Below, piece by piece: positions 27,719-37,743 of a stretch of 64,000 nt of DNA. The position numbers and the translations under genes are program-made. The DNA comes from Sedimentisphaerales bacterium. Lineage in GTDB: Bacteria; Planctomycetota; Phycisphaerae; Sedimentisphaerales; Anaerobacaceae. A model generated the notes under the pieces. That model was not told the DNA's origin. It did no database searches and worked only from the letters and a program-made list of their open reading frames with translations. The number at the start of each line of letters is the position of its first letter. Positions within the stretch are counted from its first letter, which is position 1. The stretch is from positions 1-64,000 of the forward strand of contig JAFGDN010000018.1 in NCBI GenBank assembly GCA_016932095.1, written 5' to 3'.

Positions 27719-30700
27719 TCAGGGGCTTATTTCATCGATGCGCCAGTAGAATGTCGTATTCGGCTCAAGGCCGTTCGAATCATAGTTATTCGTGTCCCAC
27801 GAATTCGCGTCAAAGTTACCCATACAAACGTTTGCGTCTGATATATCGGCTTCATTGACTTCGTCAAAGTCCGTCCCGAAATATACGTTATGTGTCTCTG
27901 CGTCCTTGCCCGGAGACCAGCTTAGAATTGTGTTCGGGTCAACGTTCGTCCGGCCGTCAGCAGGATTCGGATTGAATGCCTTTTTGGTAAGACCTTCGCG
28001 ATAAAGCTGCCAAATCTCCTCGGCGGTCAGTGCCCGGTTATAAATCCGGACATCATCCATTACACCCTGGAATGGATACTGGCCTTGAGACCACCATATT
28101 CCAAAACGCAATGTCCCGCCAGGACAGTAATCAATCAATCCTGCTGGAACATTGCTGTTCATGCCGCTTAATTCCCCATTAATGTATATCTTAAAAACAC
28201 TGCCATCCCATGTGCTTGTAACAAAATACCATTGTCCGGCTGTTACAGATCTCGATGACCATACTGCCTTCCAGCCCTGACCAATAACGCAAGAACTGTT
28301 TCTCTTGATGCTCGCATATGGGACCCCACCTGTTTCTATTGCGAGGTCATACTGCTCAGAGCTGCAATCGGAGTATTTGGATTTCCCTATCAACACCATA
28401 CCGCGTGATATAATATCCGGCTGTACCCATGCTGACATCGTTATATAGCCCGGCCCGAGACTATCATTATAGGGAACCTCCACATAATCATCAACTCCAT
28501 CGAACATCAGGCCACCCCCAATTGTCCCTGTCGTCCAAACCGGCCCGTTGATTAGATTCCCATCATTATCTCCCGCCGAATCGTGTGCAATTGTCCCTTC
28601 TCCTTCATCAAACTTCCACCACGCTACCGGCGGCGGCATCGTCGATTTGATTACGCCCCAGTTCTGCGCAAAGACGCTGAAATCTACGCCCTCGACATCC
28701 GTGCTAAAATCGAGGTCAGTCCTGTCGCACCACAATGGATAGCCGCAGTCGTCGTTGAGCCAGTAAATGACAAATACGCCCAGGTCCAACAAATTAACTG
28801 CATAATCTTTAGTAAAATCCCCCATTGGCCAGCAAATAGGATAGCCGGATAAATTGCTTTCCTCAAACAATTCCAGCGGAAGACCTTTGCCCTCAGATAC
28901 TCCCGCAATTCCCGCAACGGTAGCCAGTTTTAGCCAGGTTATCCTTAGCGTGCCATCACCAAAGAATAATTCCATCTGGAAGCTGTTCTTGGCCGTCTTG
29001 TCACCGAATATCGGCACATCGATAAACGTTACCGCCACCCTGTCTTCAAGCTGTTTGAAAGAAATACTTTGCCCCGTGACCGGGATTAAATCCGTAAAAT
29101 GACCCGACATACGCGGCAAATTAAAGTGATTCTCAAGCGACCCGTCATATTCGGTATCGCCGCTTCCAAACGTTATATATCCGTTGCTTCCAACGTAAAA
29201 ACTGTCATAACTCTGGCCGTAAAACATCACTTCTTTACCGCCAGTCAGGACCACCTCGGCGTAATCATCATCCCAAAGCAGTAGATATGTGCCCCCATTC
29301 GGGTCAGTGGGGAATTCATTCACGTGATCGCGGCAGGCCTCGTAACAGGCAATCGAGCCGTTGGGACGCAATGTCAGCGAAAGACTCTCCAAACCTACAC
29401 CGCCTGCATCGAATGACTGCGTAAACAAATCCGGTGGCTTAACCGTTAGGACAATGAGACGCGGCTTAATGCTGCTGCTGTCAAGGTTCTCAAAAGTCAA
29501 TAACGCTGTATAAATATTCGGGTCAAGCGCATTGGCGCAGCTGCTTATGCAAACGTTCACGTCAATCGTAACGCCCGGTTGTAAAACTCCCTCTGCCGGC
29601 GTTACCTCAAGCCAACCAGGTATCTCCTGAATTTCCCAATTCACAGCAGCAACTCCCCTGTTGTAAAGAGTATATTTGGTGCACGCCGGCTCGAATGGCT
29701 CGCCCTTTCTTCCGCTCGACTCGAATCTTTCAGCAGGTGATACCGTCAGGGCATCCTGGTTTACAATCATAGTGACGAGTATCGCTAATCTTGGGTTGGT
29801 AACGTCGTTTGATATAATGACGATTTCCGCCTGATACGTTCCCGGCTCCAATTCAATCGCGTCAAATATTGCACTCAGATCAACCGATTGCCCCGGCCCG
29901 ATTGTGCCTTCTTCCGGCTCAATTATTATCCACGGCACTTTTGTCTCCAAGATAGCATTGTAGATATTAAGCCGACCGCCTGAAACACACAGGCCGGGAA
30001 GTGTCGGGTCAACCGTCCTTAAAAGAATATCCTTTATCTCGCTGTTGCTCATATCGGGGTTCATTGACCACAATAACGCACAAGCCCCCGCCACGTGTGG
30101 CGTCGCCATCGACGTACCGGCCAGTGGTGCATAGCTACCTCCGGGAACTGTGCTGAGAATGTCCTCTGGGCCGTAGGGATAACCGTCTCCGCCTGGTGCG
30201 CCGATATCCACAGATATCAGGCCCCAACATGAAAAACCAGACTTGTTATCATACATATCCGTGGCCATCACGGCTATAATGCTTGGAGAATCGTAGCTTG
30301 ACGGATAATGCGGATACTGGTCATTATCGCTGTTGCTGTTTCCTGCGGCGGCGACAAATAGCATTCCCGCCGCCCCTGCTGCCTCTATGGCATCCTTGAG
30401 TCCCTGGTCATAACCGCCCCCGCCCCACGAATTGCTCGACAGATTCGCCCCCATCTGGACGCTGTATTCAATACACTGGATTGCGTCAGCCGACCAACCC
30501 GATCCACCTGAGTCAAGGAATTTCAACGCCATTATCCTGACGTTCCAGCACACTCCAGCCACGCCCAGTCCGTTATTGCCCAATGCCCCTATTGTTCCCG
30601 AGCAATGCGTGCCGTGATAGTGGTCGTCCATCGGGTTGCCGTCTTCGTTTACAAAATCGTATCCGTATATGTCGTCCACAAAGCCGTTGCCGTCGTCATC

Positions 30701-31465
30701 TACGCCCGGCGTCCCCGAATACTCCGCCTCATTCACCCACATATTCGCCGCCAGGTCCGGATGAGTATAATCCACTCCGGTATCTATAACGGCAACGATA
30801 ACCTCATTGCTGCCCGTGCCTATATCCCATGCCTCAGGAGCATCGATGTCTGCATCAACCATGCCTCCAGTTTGCCCTGTGTTGTGCATTCCCCACAGCT
30901 CACCGAATCTCGTATCATTAGGAATCCCCAGCGCTTTGACCTGATAGTTAGGATGTACATACATAATACCGCTGGTCTTTTTAAGCTTCTCAATCGCCAT
31001 TTCAACCGTCACACCCGCCGGCAGTTTTACCACGCTCAAACCAGGCACAAGCTTAAACTCCCGTTTGACCACTGCACCACCCAATGACTTCATAGCAGAG
31101 TGCTTTTCCTCCGTGTTCATCTGCACCCCGTTTGATTTTGGCGCAAAACGCACAATCAGCTCGTCCGACTTATAAGGCGCGTCAGCCACACTCCCGATTT
31201 GTGGCAAAATCGCCGTTTTCCCGCCTAAGCCGTCAATTCCCACTGATGAGCCGCCCGAACCACCAACGATATGCGTCCTGACCGTGAAGTTCAGCTCGCC
31301 CGGCCCGCTGTTACCTACCATAAGCGTATTTGCCTCGGCGCATCCCTCTATGATGTTAACGTCGAAACTGCTCGGATTGGTCCATATTCCCGCCAACGCC
31401 CCAGGGGCGCATACCCCCAGCACCACTAATAGCAAAACACAATTTTTTATTGAGTTCTTAATCAT
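27719..31465 (-). CDS. Secreted subtilisin-family (S8) serine protease, multidomain
   Basis: A 1248-residue exported protease. Signal peptide (about 1-25, ending GALA), an inhibitor-like propeptide (about 97-175: SDELIVRFAP, YVHPNYQVKAL), then the catalytic domain with D228 (VAVIDTGVDYTHPDL), H284 (HGTHCSG), the oxyanion N of NSWGGG, and S452 (GTSMATPH). Beta-sandwich modules follow (WLEVTPAEGVL), then a dockerin-like stretch (GDFTKDYAVNLLDL), a LamG domain (about 960-1150) and a fibronectin-like domain with VYFGTDFDEV. It ends at an in-frame TGA, and a second LamG domain lies beyond. It is divergent from lptF. Likely a cell-surface or extracellular protein degrader. Confidence 0.9.
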   Translation of the reverse strand: MIKNSIKNCVLLLVVLGVCAPGALAGIWTNPSSFDVNIIEGCAEANTLMVGNSGPGELNFTVRTHIVGGSGGSSVGIDGLGGKTAILPQIGSVADAPYKSDELIVRFAPKSNGVQMNTEEKHSAMKSLGGAVVKREFKLVPGLSVVKLPAGVTVEMAIEKLKKTSGIMYVHPNYQVKALGIPNDTRFGELWGMHNTGQTGGMVDADIDAPEAWDIGTGSNEVIVAVIDTGVDYTHPDLAANMWVNEAEYSGTPGVDDDGNGFVDDIYGYDFVNEDGNPMDDHYHGTHCSGTIGALGNNGLGVAGVCWNVRIMALKFLDSGGSGWSADAIQCIEYSVQMGANLSSNSWGGGGYDQGLKDAIEAAGAAGMLFVAAAGNSNSDNDQYPHYPSSYDSPSIIAVMATDMYDNKSGFSCWGLISVDIGAPGGDGYPYGPEDILSTVPGGSYAPLAGTSMATPHVAGACALLWSMNPDMSNSEIKDILLRTVDPTLPGLCVSGGRLNIYNAILETKVPWIIIEPEEGTIGPGQSVDLSAIFDAIELEPGTYQAEIVIISNDVTNPRLAILVTMIVNQDALTVSPAERFESSGRKGEPFEPACTKYTLYNRGVAAVNWEIQEIPGWLEVTPAEGVLQPGVTIDVNVCISSCANALDPNIYTALLTFENLDSSSIKPRLIVLTVKPPDLFTQSFDAGGVGLESLSLTLRPNGSIACYEACRDHVNEFPTDPNGGTYLLLWDDDYAEVVLTGGKEVMFYGQSYDSFYVGSNGYITFGSGDTEYDGSLENHFNLPRMSGHFTDLIPVTGQSISFKQLEDRVAVTFIDVPIFGDKTAKNSFQMELFFGDGTLRITWLKLATVAGIAGVSEGKGLPLELFEESNLSGYPICWPMGDFTKDYAVNLLDLGVFVIYWLNDDCGYPLWCDRTDLDFSTDVEGVDFSVFAQNWGVIKSTMPPPVAWWKFDEGEGTIAHDSAGDNDGNLINGPVWTTGTIGGGLMFDGVDDYVEVPYNDSLGPGYITMSAWVQPDIISRGMVLIGKSKYSDCSSEQYDLAIETGGVPYASIKRNSSCVIGQGWKAVWSSRSVTAGQWYFVTSTWDGSVFKIYINGELSGMNSNVPAGLIDYCPGGTLRFGIWWSQGQYPFQGVMDDVRIYNRALTAEEIWQLYREGLTKKAFNPNPADGRTNVDPNTILSWSPGKDAETHNVYFGTDFDEVNEADISDANVCMGNFDANSWDTNNYDSNGLEPNTTFYWRIDEISP

Positions 31466-31737
31466 TTTCCGCTCCTTTTAAAGATATGTTACATACCTTT
31501 AACCCGCCGAAACGTCAACAACCTCAGAAAGATGGAAAGTAAAAAACCGCTCCGCCGCATGTCCGAGGCCATTACTCTCAAAATTCCTCACGTATGCTAA
31601 ACCACACCTAGACAATCAGTATACCAGCAAGGTTGCCCTCTTTGCAAGTAAAAAAAAATCGCTATTTTCCGGTTTTTCTTTACCCCGAAAATTTTCGTTG
31701 CAAACCGCCTCTTTGTCGTCGAATATAGTGAATCTAA

Positions 31738-33342
31738 ATGGTTTTTACGCTGCACAGATACATTTTTCGCGAGGTTTTTAAAGTTTTTGCCCTCGCCACG
31801 GTTGCTTTGACGCTTATGATGAGCTTAGGGAGTATTCTGCGCCCCGTTCAGGAATACGGCGTCGGCCCCGGCCAGGTCATCGACCTTATGGTCTATTTCC
31901 TGCCGATTACCCTTACCTTCGTCCTGCCTATGGCCGCACTCTTCGCAACCACCCTCGTTTACGGCCGACTCGCCTGCGACAACGAGCTTGACGCCTGCAG
32001 GGCAAGCGGCATTCCTCTTTTACCCCTCGTTTACCCCGGCCTGGCGCTGGCTGTTATGGTTGCGATTGCTAACCTGCTGTTGAGTTTTTACGTTATGCCC
32101 GCCTTCGTCCATCGCGCCGAAAGCTCCCTCAAAAACGACGCAAGACAGATTTTATTCAGAAACATCCAGCGAAAGGGCTACTACGTCCTTCCCCCCGATA
32201 ATAAATATCACATATACGCCGACTACGCCGACGTCAAAAACAATACTCTTTCGGGCGTCGTCGCCGCAGAAGTCGCCTCAAAAAACAGCATAAAAAAAAT
32301 TATCACCGCCGAATCCGCCAGGATTACCTTCATACCGCACGAGAAATTCAACGAGGTTCGTATCACCGCTCACAACACAATCCAAATCGGCCCCGACGAA
32401 GATACCGGCTTTGCCGCCGAATGGCTCTCTCTCAACGCCGAATTCGGCTCTCTTATGGGCGACAACATCAAATTCAAAAAAATCGATGAAATGAAGAAAA
32501 TCAAATTTGCGCCCCTTGCCTTCGACCCCATCGCCAGGCTTGCCCGCCGGGTTTACACGCAGTTTACTGCAGAGCTCCTCGCCCAGCAGATAAACCAGAC
32601 CCTCTCGCAGCCCAATAAATCCTTCCGGCTTTATAACGACCGCCAGATTATCGAGTTCGTAGCCAAAAACTGCGCCGTCCGAAACGAAACTCAGCTCATC
32701 CTTACAGACGACGTTATAATAATTGAACGACCGGTATCGGGCGACAGCCCCCCGCGAACGCTTCACTGCCAAAAGGCCTCCCTCGATTTGGAAGGCGATG
32801 AGCTTACGCCCACTCTTACCCTCGATGTCAGAAACGCCAGGCGGTTCACCGAACAGGACTCCGATACACTGTTAAGCAGGTATATTATTCGAGGCCTCGT
32901 TATGCCCCAGCAGGTTTCAGGCCGTTTTAACTCAGCCGACATCCTTAACGACATCACCCCGCAGGTCATATCATCCGCCCTGCTCGCCAGCCCCAGCAAT
33001 GACTTGAAATCCCTCCAAAACCAGCTTAACAGGAAAATCACTAAAACGCTGGCCGAAATCAGGGCTGAAACCCATTCACGTCTCGTCTTCGGCGTCGGCT
33101 GTATTACGCTGATTATGATTGGCATCGCTCTCGGCGTCATCCTCAAAGACGGCCACCTCCTCACTGCCTTCGCCGCCAGCTCCGTCCCGGCCGTCGCGCT
33201 GATTACCTTTATAATTATGGGCAAAAATTTGACCGAAAACCTGAGCGCCAAAACCCTGTCCGGCATAACCCTTATGTGGGCCGGCCTTATTGTCCTGTCC
33301 TTCCTCGCTTTGGCCTTATATCGACGACTGCTTAAATATTAA
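31738..33342 (+). CDS. lptF: LPS export permease LptF-like
   Basis: An inner-membrane subunit of the LptB2FG transporter that extracts lipopolysaccharide for transport to the outer membrane. The 534 residues fit the YjgP/YjgQ family: three N-terminal transmembrane helices with R-Y-I-F-R-E and VLPMAALFATTLVYGR, a large periplasmic beta-jellyroll region (about 120-430), and three C-terminal helices. It is longer than E. coli LptF (366 aa) because the periplasmic part is enlarged. A TATAGT box (31724-31729) ends only eight bases before the ATG and no ribosome binding site is visible, so the message may be leaderless. lptG follows after 34 bases. Confidence 0.82.
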   Translation: MVFTLHRYIFREVFKVFALATVALTLMMSLGSILRPVQEYGVGPGQVIDLMVYFLPITLTFVLPMAALFATTLVYGRLACDNELDACRASGIPLLPLVYPGLALAVMVAIANLLLSFYVMPAFVHRAESSLKNDARQILFRNIQRKGYYVLPPDNKYHIYADYADVKNNTLSGVVAAEVASKNSIKKIITAESARITFIPHEKFNEVRITAHNTIQIGPDEDTGFAAEWLSLNAEFGSLMGDNIKFKKIDEMKKIKFAPLAFDPIARLARRVYTQFTAELLAQQINQTLSQPNKSFRLYNDRQIIEFVAKNCAVRNETQLILTDDVIIIERPVSGDSPPRTLHCQKASLDLEGDELTPTLTLDVRNARRFTEQDSDTLLSRYIIRGLVMPQQVSGRFNSADILNDITPQVISSALLASPSNDLKSLQNQLNRKITKTLAEIRAETHSRLVFGVGCITLIMIGIALGVILKDGHLLTAFAASSVPAVALITFIIMGKNLTENLSAKTLSGITLMWAGLIVLSFLALALYRRLLKY

Positions 33343-33376
33343 TATTGGGCGGAACCTGTCCCGCCATTGTGAACTA

Positions 33377-34516
33377 ATGAAGATTAAAATACTTGACAGA
33401 TATGTAGTCAAAAATTTTCTCATCGGCTATGCTATCGCCTTCGCCGTCCTCCTCGGCCTGCGCATTTTCATTGACCTCTTCGTCAATCTCGACGAATTTA
33501 CCGAGCACGCCGACCTCGGTGCACTGGCCGTAATCTCAAACATCTTCACCTATTACGCGACTAACAGCACCCTGTACTTTCGCGACTTCGCCGGGATGAT
33601 TACCGTCGTCGCAGCCGCCTTTTCGCTCGGCAAAATGGTCAAATACAACGAGCATACCGCTATGATGGCATCCGGCATCAGTTTGAAACGCATTATTGCC
33701 CCCATCGTCGTTCTCTCGATAGCCCTGACGGGCGTTTTAATAATCGACCAGGAATTGATTATCCCCGCAATGAGCAATCAGCTCATCCGGGCCAAAGACG
33801 TTCTTCCCGGCCAGGAATCCTACGACGTATGGTTTATCAACGACGCCAACGGGGCGCTGCTCTGCTCGAAAAAATTCGACGTAAAAACCTCTACCCTGAC
33901 CGACCTCATAATCATCACCCGGCAAAAGAATCCCAATTTGCCCATCTGGCAGCCGACCGGCTGGATTGAAGCGAAAAGCGCGACGTATGATTTTCAAAAC
34001 CAGCGATGGCTCCTTTTTGACGGGATATTCACTCCCGTCCCGATGCTCGAACAGAAACACGACCCTCAAGGGCACAGTATTCAGCTTACCCGCGCCCCGC
34101 TTCCCGCCTACTATACCGACGTTACTCCCAACGACATCCCCATAAGACGAAAGTCCGAATATAAAACCCTCCTTAGTTTCCGCCAATTGTCGCAGCTCGC
34201 CGCACAGAGCACAAAGCTCAAAGACCTCGCCCTTCTTTACAGCCAGAAACACTTCCGAATCACCGACCCTATTATGAATATCGTTATGCTCCTGGTGTGT
34301 CTGCCGGTCCTGGTCTGCCGCGACCCGAAATCTATGAAATCCGCCGTCGCCATCAGTTTCGCCATTACTGCCTCTTCCCTCATCGTCGGCTTCGTCTGCA
34401 AACTCTGGGCCACCGAGGAAGTGTTCGGACACGTCACTCCGGAATTCTGGGCGTGGCTGCCGGTCTTCATTTTCGCTCCCATTGCCTTCATCGAGCTTGA
34501 CTCAATGAAAACCTGA
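33377..34516 (+). CDS. lptG: LPS export permease LptG-like
   Basis: Second permease of the LptB2FG complex, 379 residues, close to the usual LptG length. MKIKILDRYVVKNFLIGY starts the first transmembrane helix, followed by YFRDFAGMITVVAAAFSLGKM and GISLKRIIAPI, and three C-terminal helices (MNIVMLLVCLPVLV, SFAITASSLIVGF). The periplasmic domain lies at about 130-300. ATG 33377 was chosen because it begins the conserved N-terminus; no clear ribosome binding site precedes it. It forms an operon with lptF; the ATPase lptB is not in the window. Assignment of F and G to the two paralogues follows gene order and length. Confidence 0.82.
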   Translation: MKIKILDRYVVKNFLIGYAIAFAVLLGLRIFIDLFVNLDEFTEHADLGALAVISNIFTYYATNSTLYFRDFAGMITVVAAAFSLGKMVKYNEHTAMMASGISLKRIIAPIVVLSIALTGVLIIDQELIIPAMSNQLIRAKDVLPGQESYDVWFINDANGALLCSKKFDVKTSTLTDLIIITRQKNPNLPIWQPTGWIEAKSATYDFQNQRWLLFDGIFTPVPMLEQKHDPQGHSIQLTRAPLPAYYTDVTPNDIPIRRKSEYKTLLSFRQLSQLAAQSTKLKDLALLYSQKHFRITDPIMNIVMLLVCLPVLVCRDPKSMKSAVAISFAITASSLIVGFVCKLWATEEVFGHVTPEFWAWLPVFIFAPIAFIELDSMKT

Positions 34517-34553
34517 TATTCACGAAATCAAAAAACGCCCCTCAAAATGTTTT

Positions 34554-35231
34554 CTAAGGCATCTGCTCCCTGTAATCTTCCGCCTTATGCCGGACTACTC
34601 TGCCTTCCGCCATATAGATTACATCCTCAGCAATGTTCGTGGCGTGGTCTGCCACACGCTCTAAGTGCCGCGAAATCGACAGTAAATGCAGCAATCCCCG
34701 CGTCCAGGAAGGATGGGCCACGATGCTGGCTTCTACTTGTTTATACATTTCGCGATTAATGGCATCTACCGCGTCATCGGCGGCGCAAACCTGATACGCC
34801 CTTTTACAATCCATATCAACAAGCGAGTCCAAGCTTTCCGTCAGCATCCACTGCGTCTTTTCCGCCATTGCGTCAAAATCAAAAGGCGCGCTTATCGGCT
34901 CCCAGCCGGCAAGAAACTCTCCCCGTTCCGCAATGTTGACCGCAAGGTCTCCGATACGCTCAAGGTCGTTATTTATTTTCAAAGCCGTAATGATAAAGCG
35001 AAGGTCAATCGCCACCGGCTGATGCAACGCCAGAATCTTCAGGCATTCTTCCTCGACGTCAACCTCCATCTGGTCTATCTGCTCGTCGTCTTCTATCACC
35101 CTCCTGGCAAGAACTTTGTCTTTTTCCTTGACCGACTGCAATGCCAGACACAAATTTTTTTCCACCGCCGCGCATAACGACAGCAGCTTGCTCTTTAGGT
35201 TCTCGATTTCCTTTTGCATGTGAACGGTCAT
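34554..35231 (-). CDS. phoU: Phosphate transport system regulator PhoU
   Basis: Peripheral helical protein that links PstB to the PhoR kinase and silences the Pho response when phosphate is plentiful. The 225 residues contain the two three-helix PhoU repeats; the metal-binding motif is visible in both: ALKINNDLERIGDLAVNIAE and SISRHLERVADHATNIAEDV. The start at 35231 lies 12 bases after the pstB stop. It is the last gene of porin-pstS-pstC-pstA-pstB-phoU and converges with lptG. Confidence 0.95.
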   Translation of the reverse strand: MTVHMQKEIENLKSKLLSLCAAVEKNLCLALQSVKEKDKVLARRVIEDDEQIDQMEVDVEEECLKILALHQPVAIDLRFIITALKINNDLERIGDLAVNIAERGEFLAGWEPISAPFDFDAMAEKTQWMLTESLDSLVDMDCKRAYQVCAADDAVDAINREMYKQVEASIVAHPSWTRGLLHLLSISRHLERVADHATNIAEDVIYMAEGRVVRHKAEDYREQMP

Positions 35232-35243
35232 ATTATTCCCCCG

Positions 35244-36026
35244 TTATCCGAATCGTCCTGTAATGTAATCCTCTGTTTGGCTATGCCCCGGCTTGGTAAA
35301 TATCTGCTCGGTGCACCCCATCTCCACCAGCCGCCCCTCGTAAAAAAACGCCGTCATATCAGATACCCTGGCCGCCTGCTGCATATTATGCGTTACGATG
35401 ACTATCGTGTAATCGCTGCAAAGCTGGTCAATCAGGTCTTCGATTTTCGCCGTGGCTTTCGGGTCAAGCGCCGAGGCCGGCTCATCCATCAAAAGTATCT
35501 CCGGCTCAATCGCCAGCGCCCTCGCTATGCAAAGCCGCTGCTGCTGTCCGCCCGACAAATCCATCGCACTTACGTCCAGCCGGTCCTTTACCTCGTCCCA
35601 CAATGCCGCCCGGCTCAAGCTCCTTTCCACAATCTCCTCAAGCTGCCTGCGACTTCTGACGCCGTGCGTTCGCGGCCCGTAAGCCACGTTTTCGAAAATC
35701 GACTTTGGGAATGGATTGGACTTTTGAAAAACCATTCCGACCTTTTTCCGCAGCTTTACTACGTCCGATGTGCCGTCGTATATATCCTCGCCGTCTATGA
35801 GAATTTGCCCCGTAACGCGGGTACCGTCGATTATGTCGTTCATCCGGTTGAGTGTCCGAAGAAAAGTTGACTTCCCGCAGCCCGATGGCCCTATCAGGGC
35901 CGTTACCCGCCGCGAAGGAATGTCCATCGTTATGCCGAACAGCGCCTGTATGCCCCCATAATAAAAATCCAGGTTGCTGACCTTTACTTTCGTCTCGCTT
36001 GCGCCGTTGTTCTTCCATTCTACCAT
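35244..36026 (-). CDS. pstB: Phosphate ABC transporter ATP-binding protein PstB
   Basis: The ATPase that drives high-affinity phosphate import. The 260 residues carry Walker [10 protein letters not shown] (from residue 46), the Q loop ([11 protein letters not shown]), the signature [16 protein letters not shown], Walker B with [12 protein letters not shown], and the H-switch (IVTHNMQQA). Strongly conserved, typical PstB. It overlaps pstA by 7 bases. Confidence 0.97.
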   Translation of the reverse strand: MVEWKNNGASETKVKVSNLDFYYGGIQALFGITMDIPSRRVTALIGPSGCGKSTFLRTLNRMNDIIDGTRVTGQILIDGEDIYDGTSDVVKLRKKVGMVFQKSNPFPKSIFENVAYGPRTHGVRSRRQLEEIVERSLSRAALWDEVKDRLDVSAMDLSGGQQQRLCIARALAIEPEILLMDEPASALDPKATAKIEDLIDQLCSDYTIVIVTHNMQQAARVSDMTAFFYEGRLVEMGCTEQIFTKPGHSQTEDYITGRFG

Positions 36027-36871
36027 TTGTATTTCTTCCTGAAATGAATCCGCGTAATAATCGCCGTAAGCCCCATGCCAAGAACCAATAGCAGCAAAAC
36101 CAGCGCTGTCCCGTATGCCTTGGGCCGGACCGCCGCCGTATCGGGATGCTGTGTCGCAAGAACGTAAAGATGATATGGTAGCGCCATTACCTGGTCGAAT
36201 ATCGACCTCGGCATTCTGGGCAAATAGAAGGCCGCGACCGTCAAGAGTATAGGCGCCGTTTCGCCCGCTACCCGCCCGATTGCAAGAATCAGCCCGGTTA
36301 GCATCCCGCCAATTGAATAAGGTAAAACATTACTCCAAATCGTCTGCCACTTGGTCGCCCCAAGGGCCAAGCTGCCTTCCCTCAATGACTGTGGAACCGC
36401 TCGAAGCGCCTCTTCGCTCGACACTATAATCGTTGGCAGTATCATGCACGCCAGCGTTGCGCAGCCCGATACTATTGAGCAGCCCAACTTGAGAAATATC
36501 ACGAACAGGCCCAGCCCAAACAGCCCGAATACTATTGACGGCACGCCCGCCAAGGTCGATGTCGCAATACGAATGGTTCTCGTAAATCGCCCATGTTCGG
36601 CATATTCTGAAAGATAAATAGCCGTCGCCACGCCGAAAGGAAACGCCAGCACAATGCTGCCTGCGACAAGCAATAACGTCCCTACAATGGCCGGCCATAT
36701 CCCACCTTCAGCCCCGCTCCGCCGCGGCATACTAAATAAAAACTCAACGTTAATCGCCCCCGCCCCGCGCCAGACAATATCCAAAACGATGAACCCGACC
36801 ACAAACACCACAAAATACGTGGTCAGCCGCATCAGCCAGTAAATCCATTTTTGTGAAAAATTCCTGCTCAT
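36020..36871 (-). CDS. pstA: Phosphate ABC transporter permease PstA
   Basis: Inner-membrane channel subunit, 283 residues with six predicted helices. The EAA-type loop ([23 protein letters not shown], quoted here in part as [13 protein letters not shown]) contacts Pst[15 protein letters not shown] and GETAPIL are family landmarks. The ATG overlaps the pstC stop by 4 bases. Confidence 0.95.
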   Translation of the reverse strand: MSRNFSQKWIYWLMRLTTYFVVFVVGFIVLDIVWRGAGAINVEFLFSMPRRSGAEGGIWPAIVGTLLLVAGSIVLAFPFGVATAIYLSEYAEHGRFTRTIRIATSTLAGVPSIVFGLFGLGLFVIFLKLGCSIVSGCATLACMILPTIIVSSEEALRAVPQSLREGSLALGATKWQTIWSNVLPYSIGGMLTGLILAIGRVAGETAPILLTVAAFYLPRMPRSIFDQVMALPYHLYVLATQHPDTAAVRPKAYGTALVLLLLVLGMGLTAIITRIHFRKKYKW

Positions 36872-37743
36872 TTACCCATCCTGTATCTGCCTAACACCTT
36901 CTGCGCCGCCACGTTAAGCCCGAACGCCGCCGCTAATAGAATAATTCCAATGCAGAATAACGCCCTGTAATGGTCGCTCCCGAAAGCCACCTCGCCCATT
37001 TCCGCCGCTACGGTGGCCGTCATTGTCCTGACCGATTCGAAAGGCCAAAAAGTGATAACCGCAGCGTTTCCCGTTACCATCATCACCGCCATTGTCTCGC
37101 CGATTACCCTGCCCGCCCCCAGCATTACCGCCGCTGTTATCCCAGACAGCGCCGCCGGCACCGTCACCCTCCAGATTGTCCGTATCCTGCTTGCCCCCAG
37201 CGCAAGCGATGCCTCCTTGTAAGACCTCGGCACGCTTCTCAGGGCATCCTCCGAAATCGAAGTTACCGTTGGTATCGCCATAAGAGCCAAAAGCAGGCCG
37301 CCGGAAAACGCCGTTAATCCCGTCGCCAGGCCAAAGCAGCTTTTTACAAGAGGAACCAGGACCATCAGCCCGAAAAACCCGATTACAACCGACGGAATTC
37401 CCGCCAGCATTTCGATAAACGGCTTGAGTATCTCCCTCTCCCATGGTGCCGCCACCTCCGAAATATAAACCGCTGACCCCACCCCAAAGGGAATTGTTAG
37501 AAGCATCGCCAATGCCGTCACCAGGACCGAACCCGTTACCAGCGGCAATATGCCGAATGATTCCCTCAGCGGGGACACCGGCGCCCATCTTATCCTAAAC
37601 AGCTCTCCAAGACCCGGCTTTTTCGCGAATGGCACGGCTTCCTTGAAAATGAAAATGAAAATACATATCACAATCACGATGCTTAGTGTTGCCGTCCATT
37701 TCAGCGATTTCTCGATTAACTTTTCTTTCCAGGTTCGCTTCAT
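36868..37743 (-). CDS. pstC: Phosphate ABC transporter permease PstC
   Basis: Partner channel subunit, 291 residues. It shows the N-terminal helix (IVIVICIFIFIF), TIPFGVGSAVYISEVA, AGIPSVVIGFFGL, the cytoplasmic loop YKEASLALGASRIRTI and GAGRVIGETMAVMMVTGN. Its ATG shares one base with the pstS stop codon, showing tight coupling. Confidence 0.95.
   Translation of the reverse strand: MKRTWKEKLIEKSLKWTATLSIVIVICIFIFIFKEAVPFAKKPGLGELFRIRWAPVSPLRESFGILPLVTGSVLVTALAMLLTIPFGVGSAVYISEVAAPWEREILKPFIEMLAGIPSVVIGFFGLMVLVPLVKSCFGLATGLTAFSGGLLLALMAIPTVTSISEDALRSVPRSYKEASLALGASRIRTIWRVTVPAALSGITAAVMLGAGRVIGETMAVMMVTGNAAVITFWPFESVRTMTATVAAEMGEVAFGSDHYRALFCIGIILLAAAFGLNVAAQKVLGRYRMGK

Noticed and set aside
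27701-27724. Genetic-code change reading UGA as Gly or Trp
   Set aside because: araB, lptG and the 5757-7163 isomerase all end in TGA at the expected length, and no other gene shows an internal TGA.
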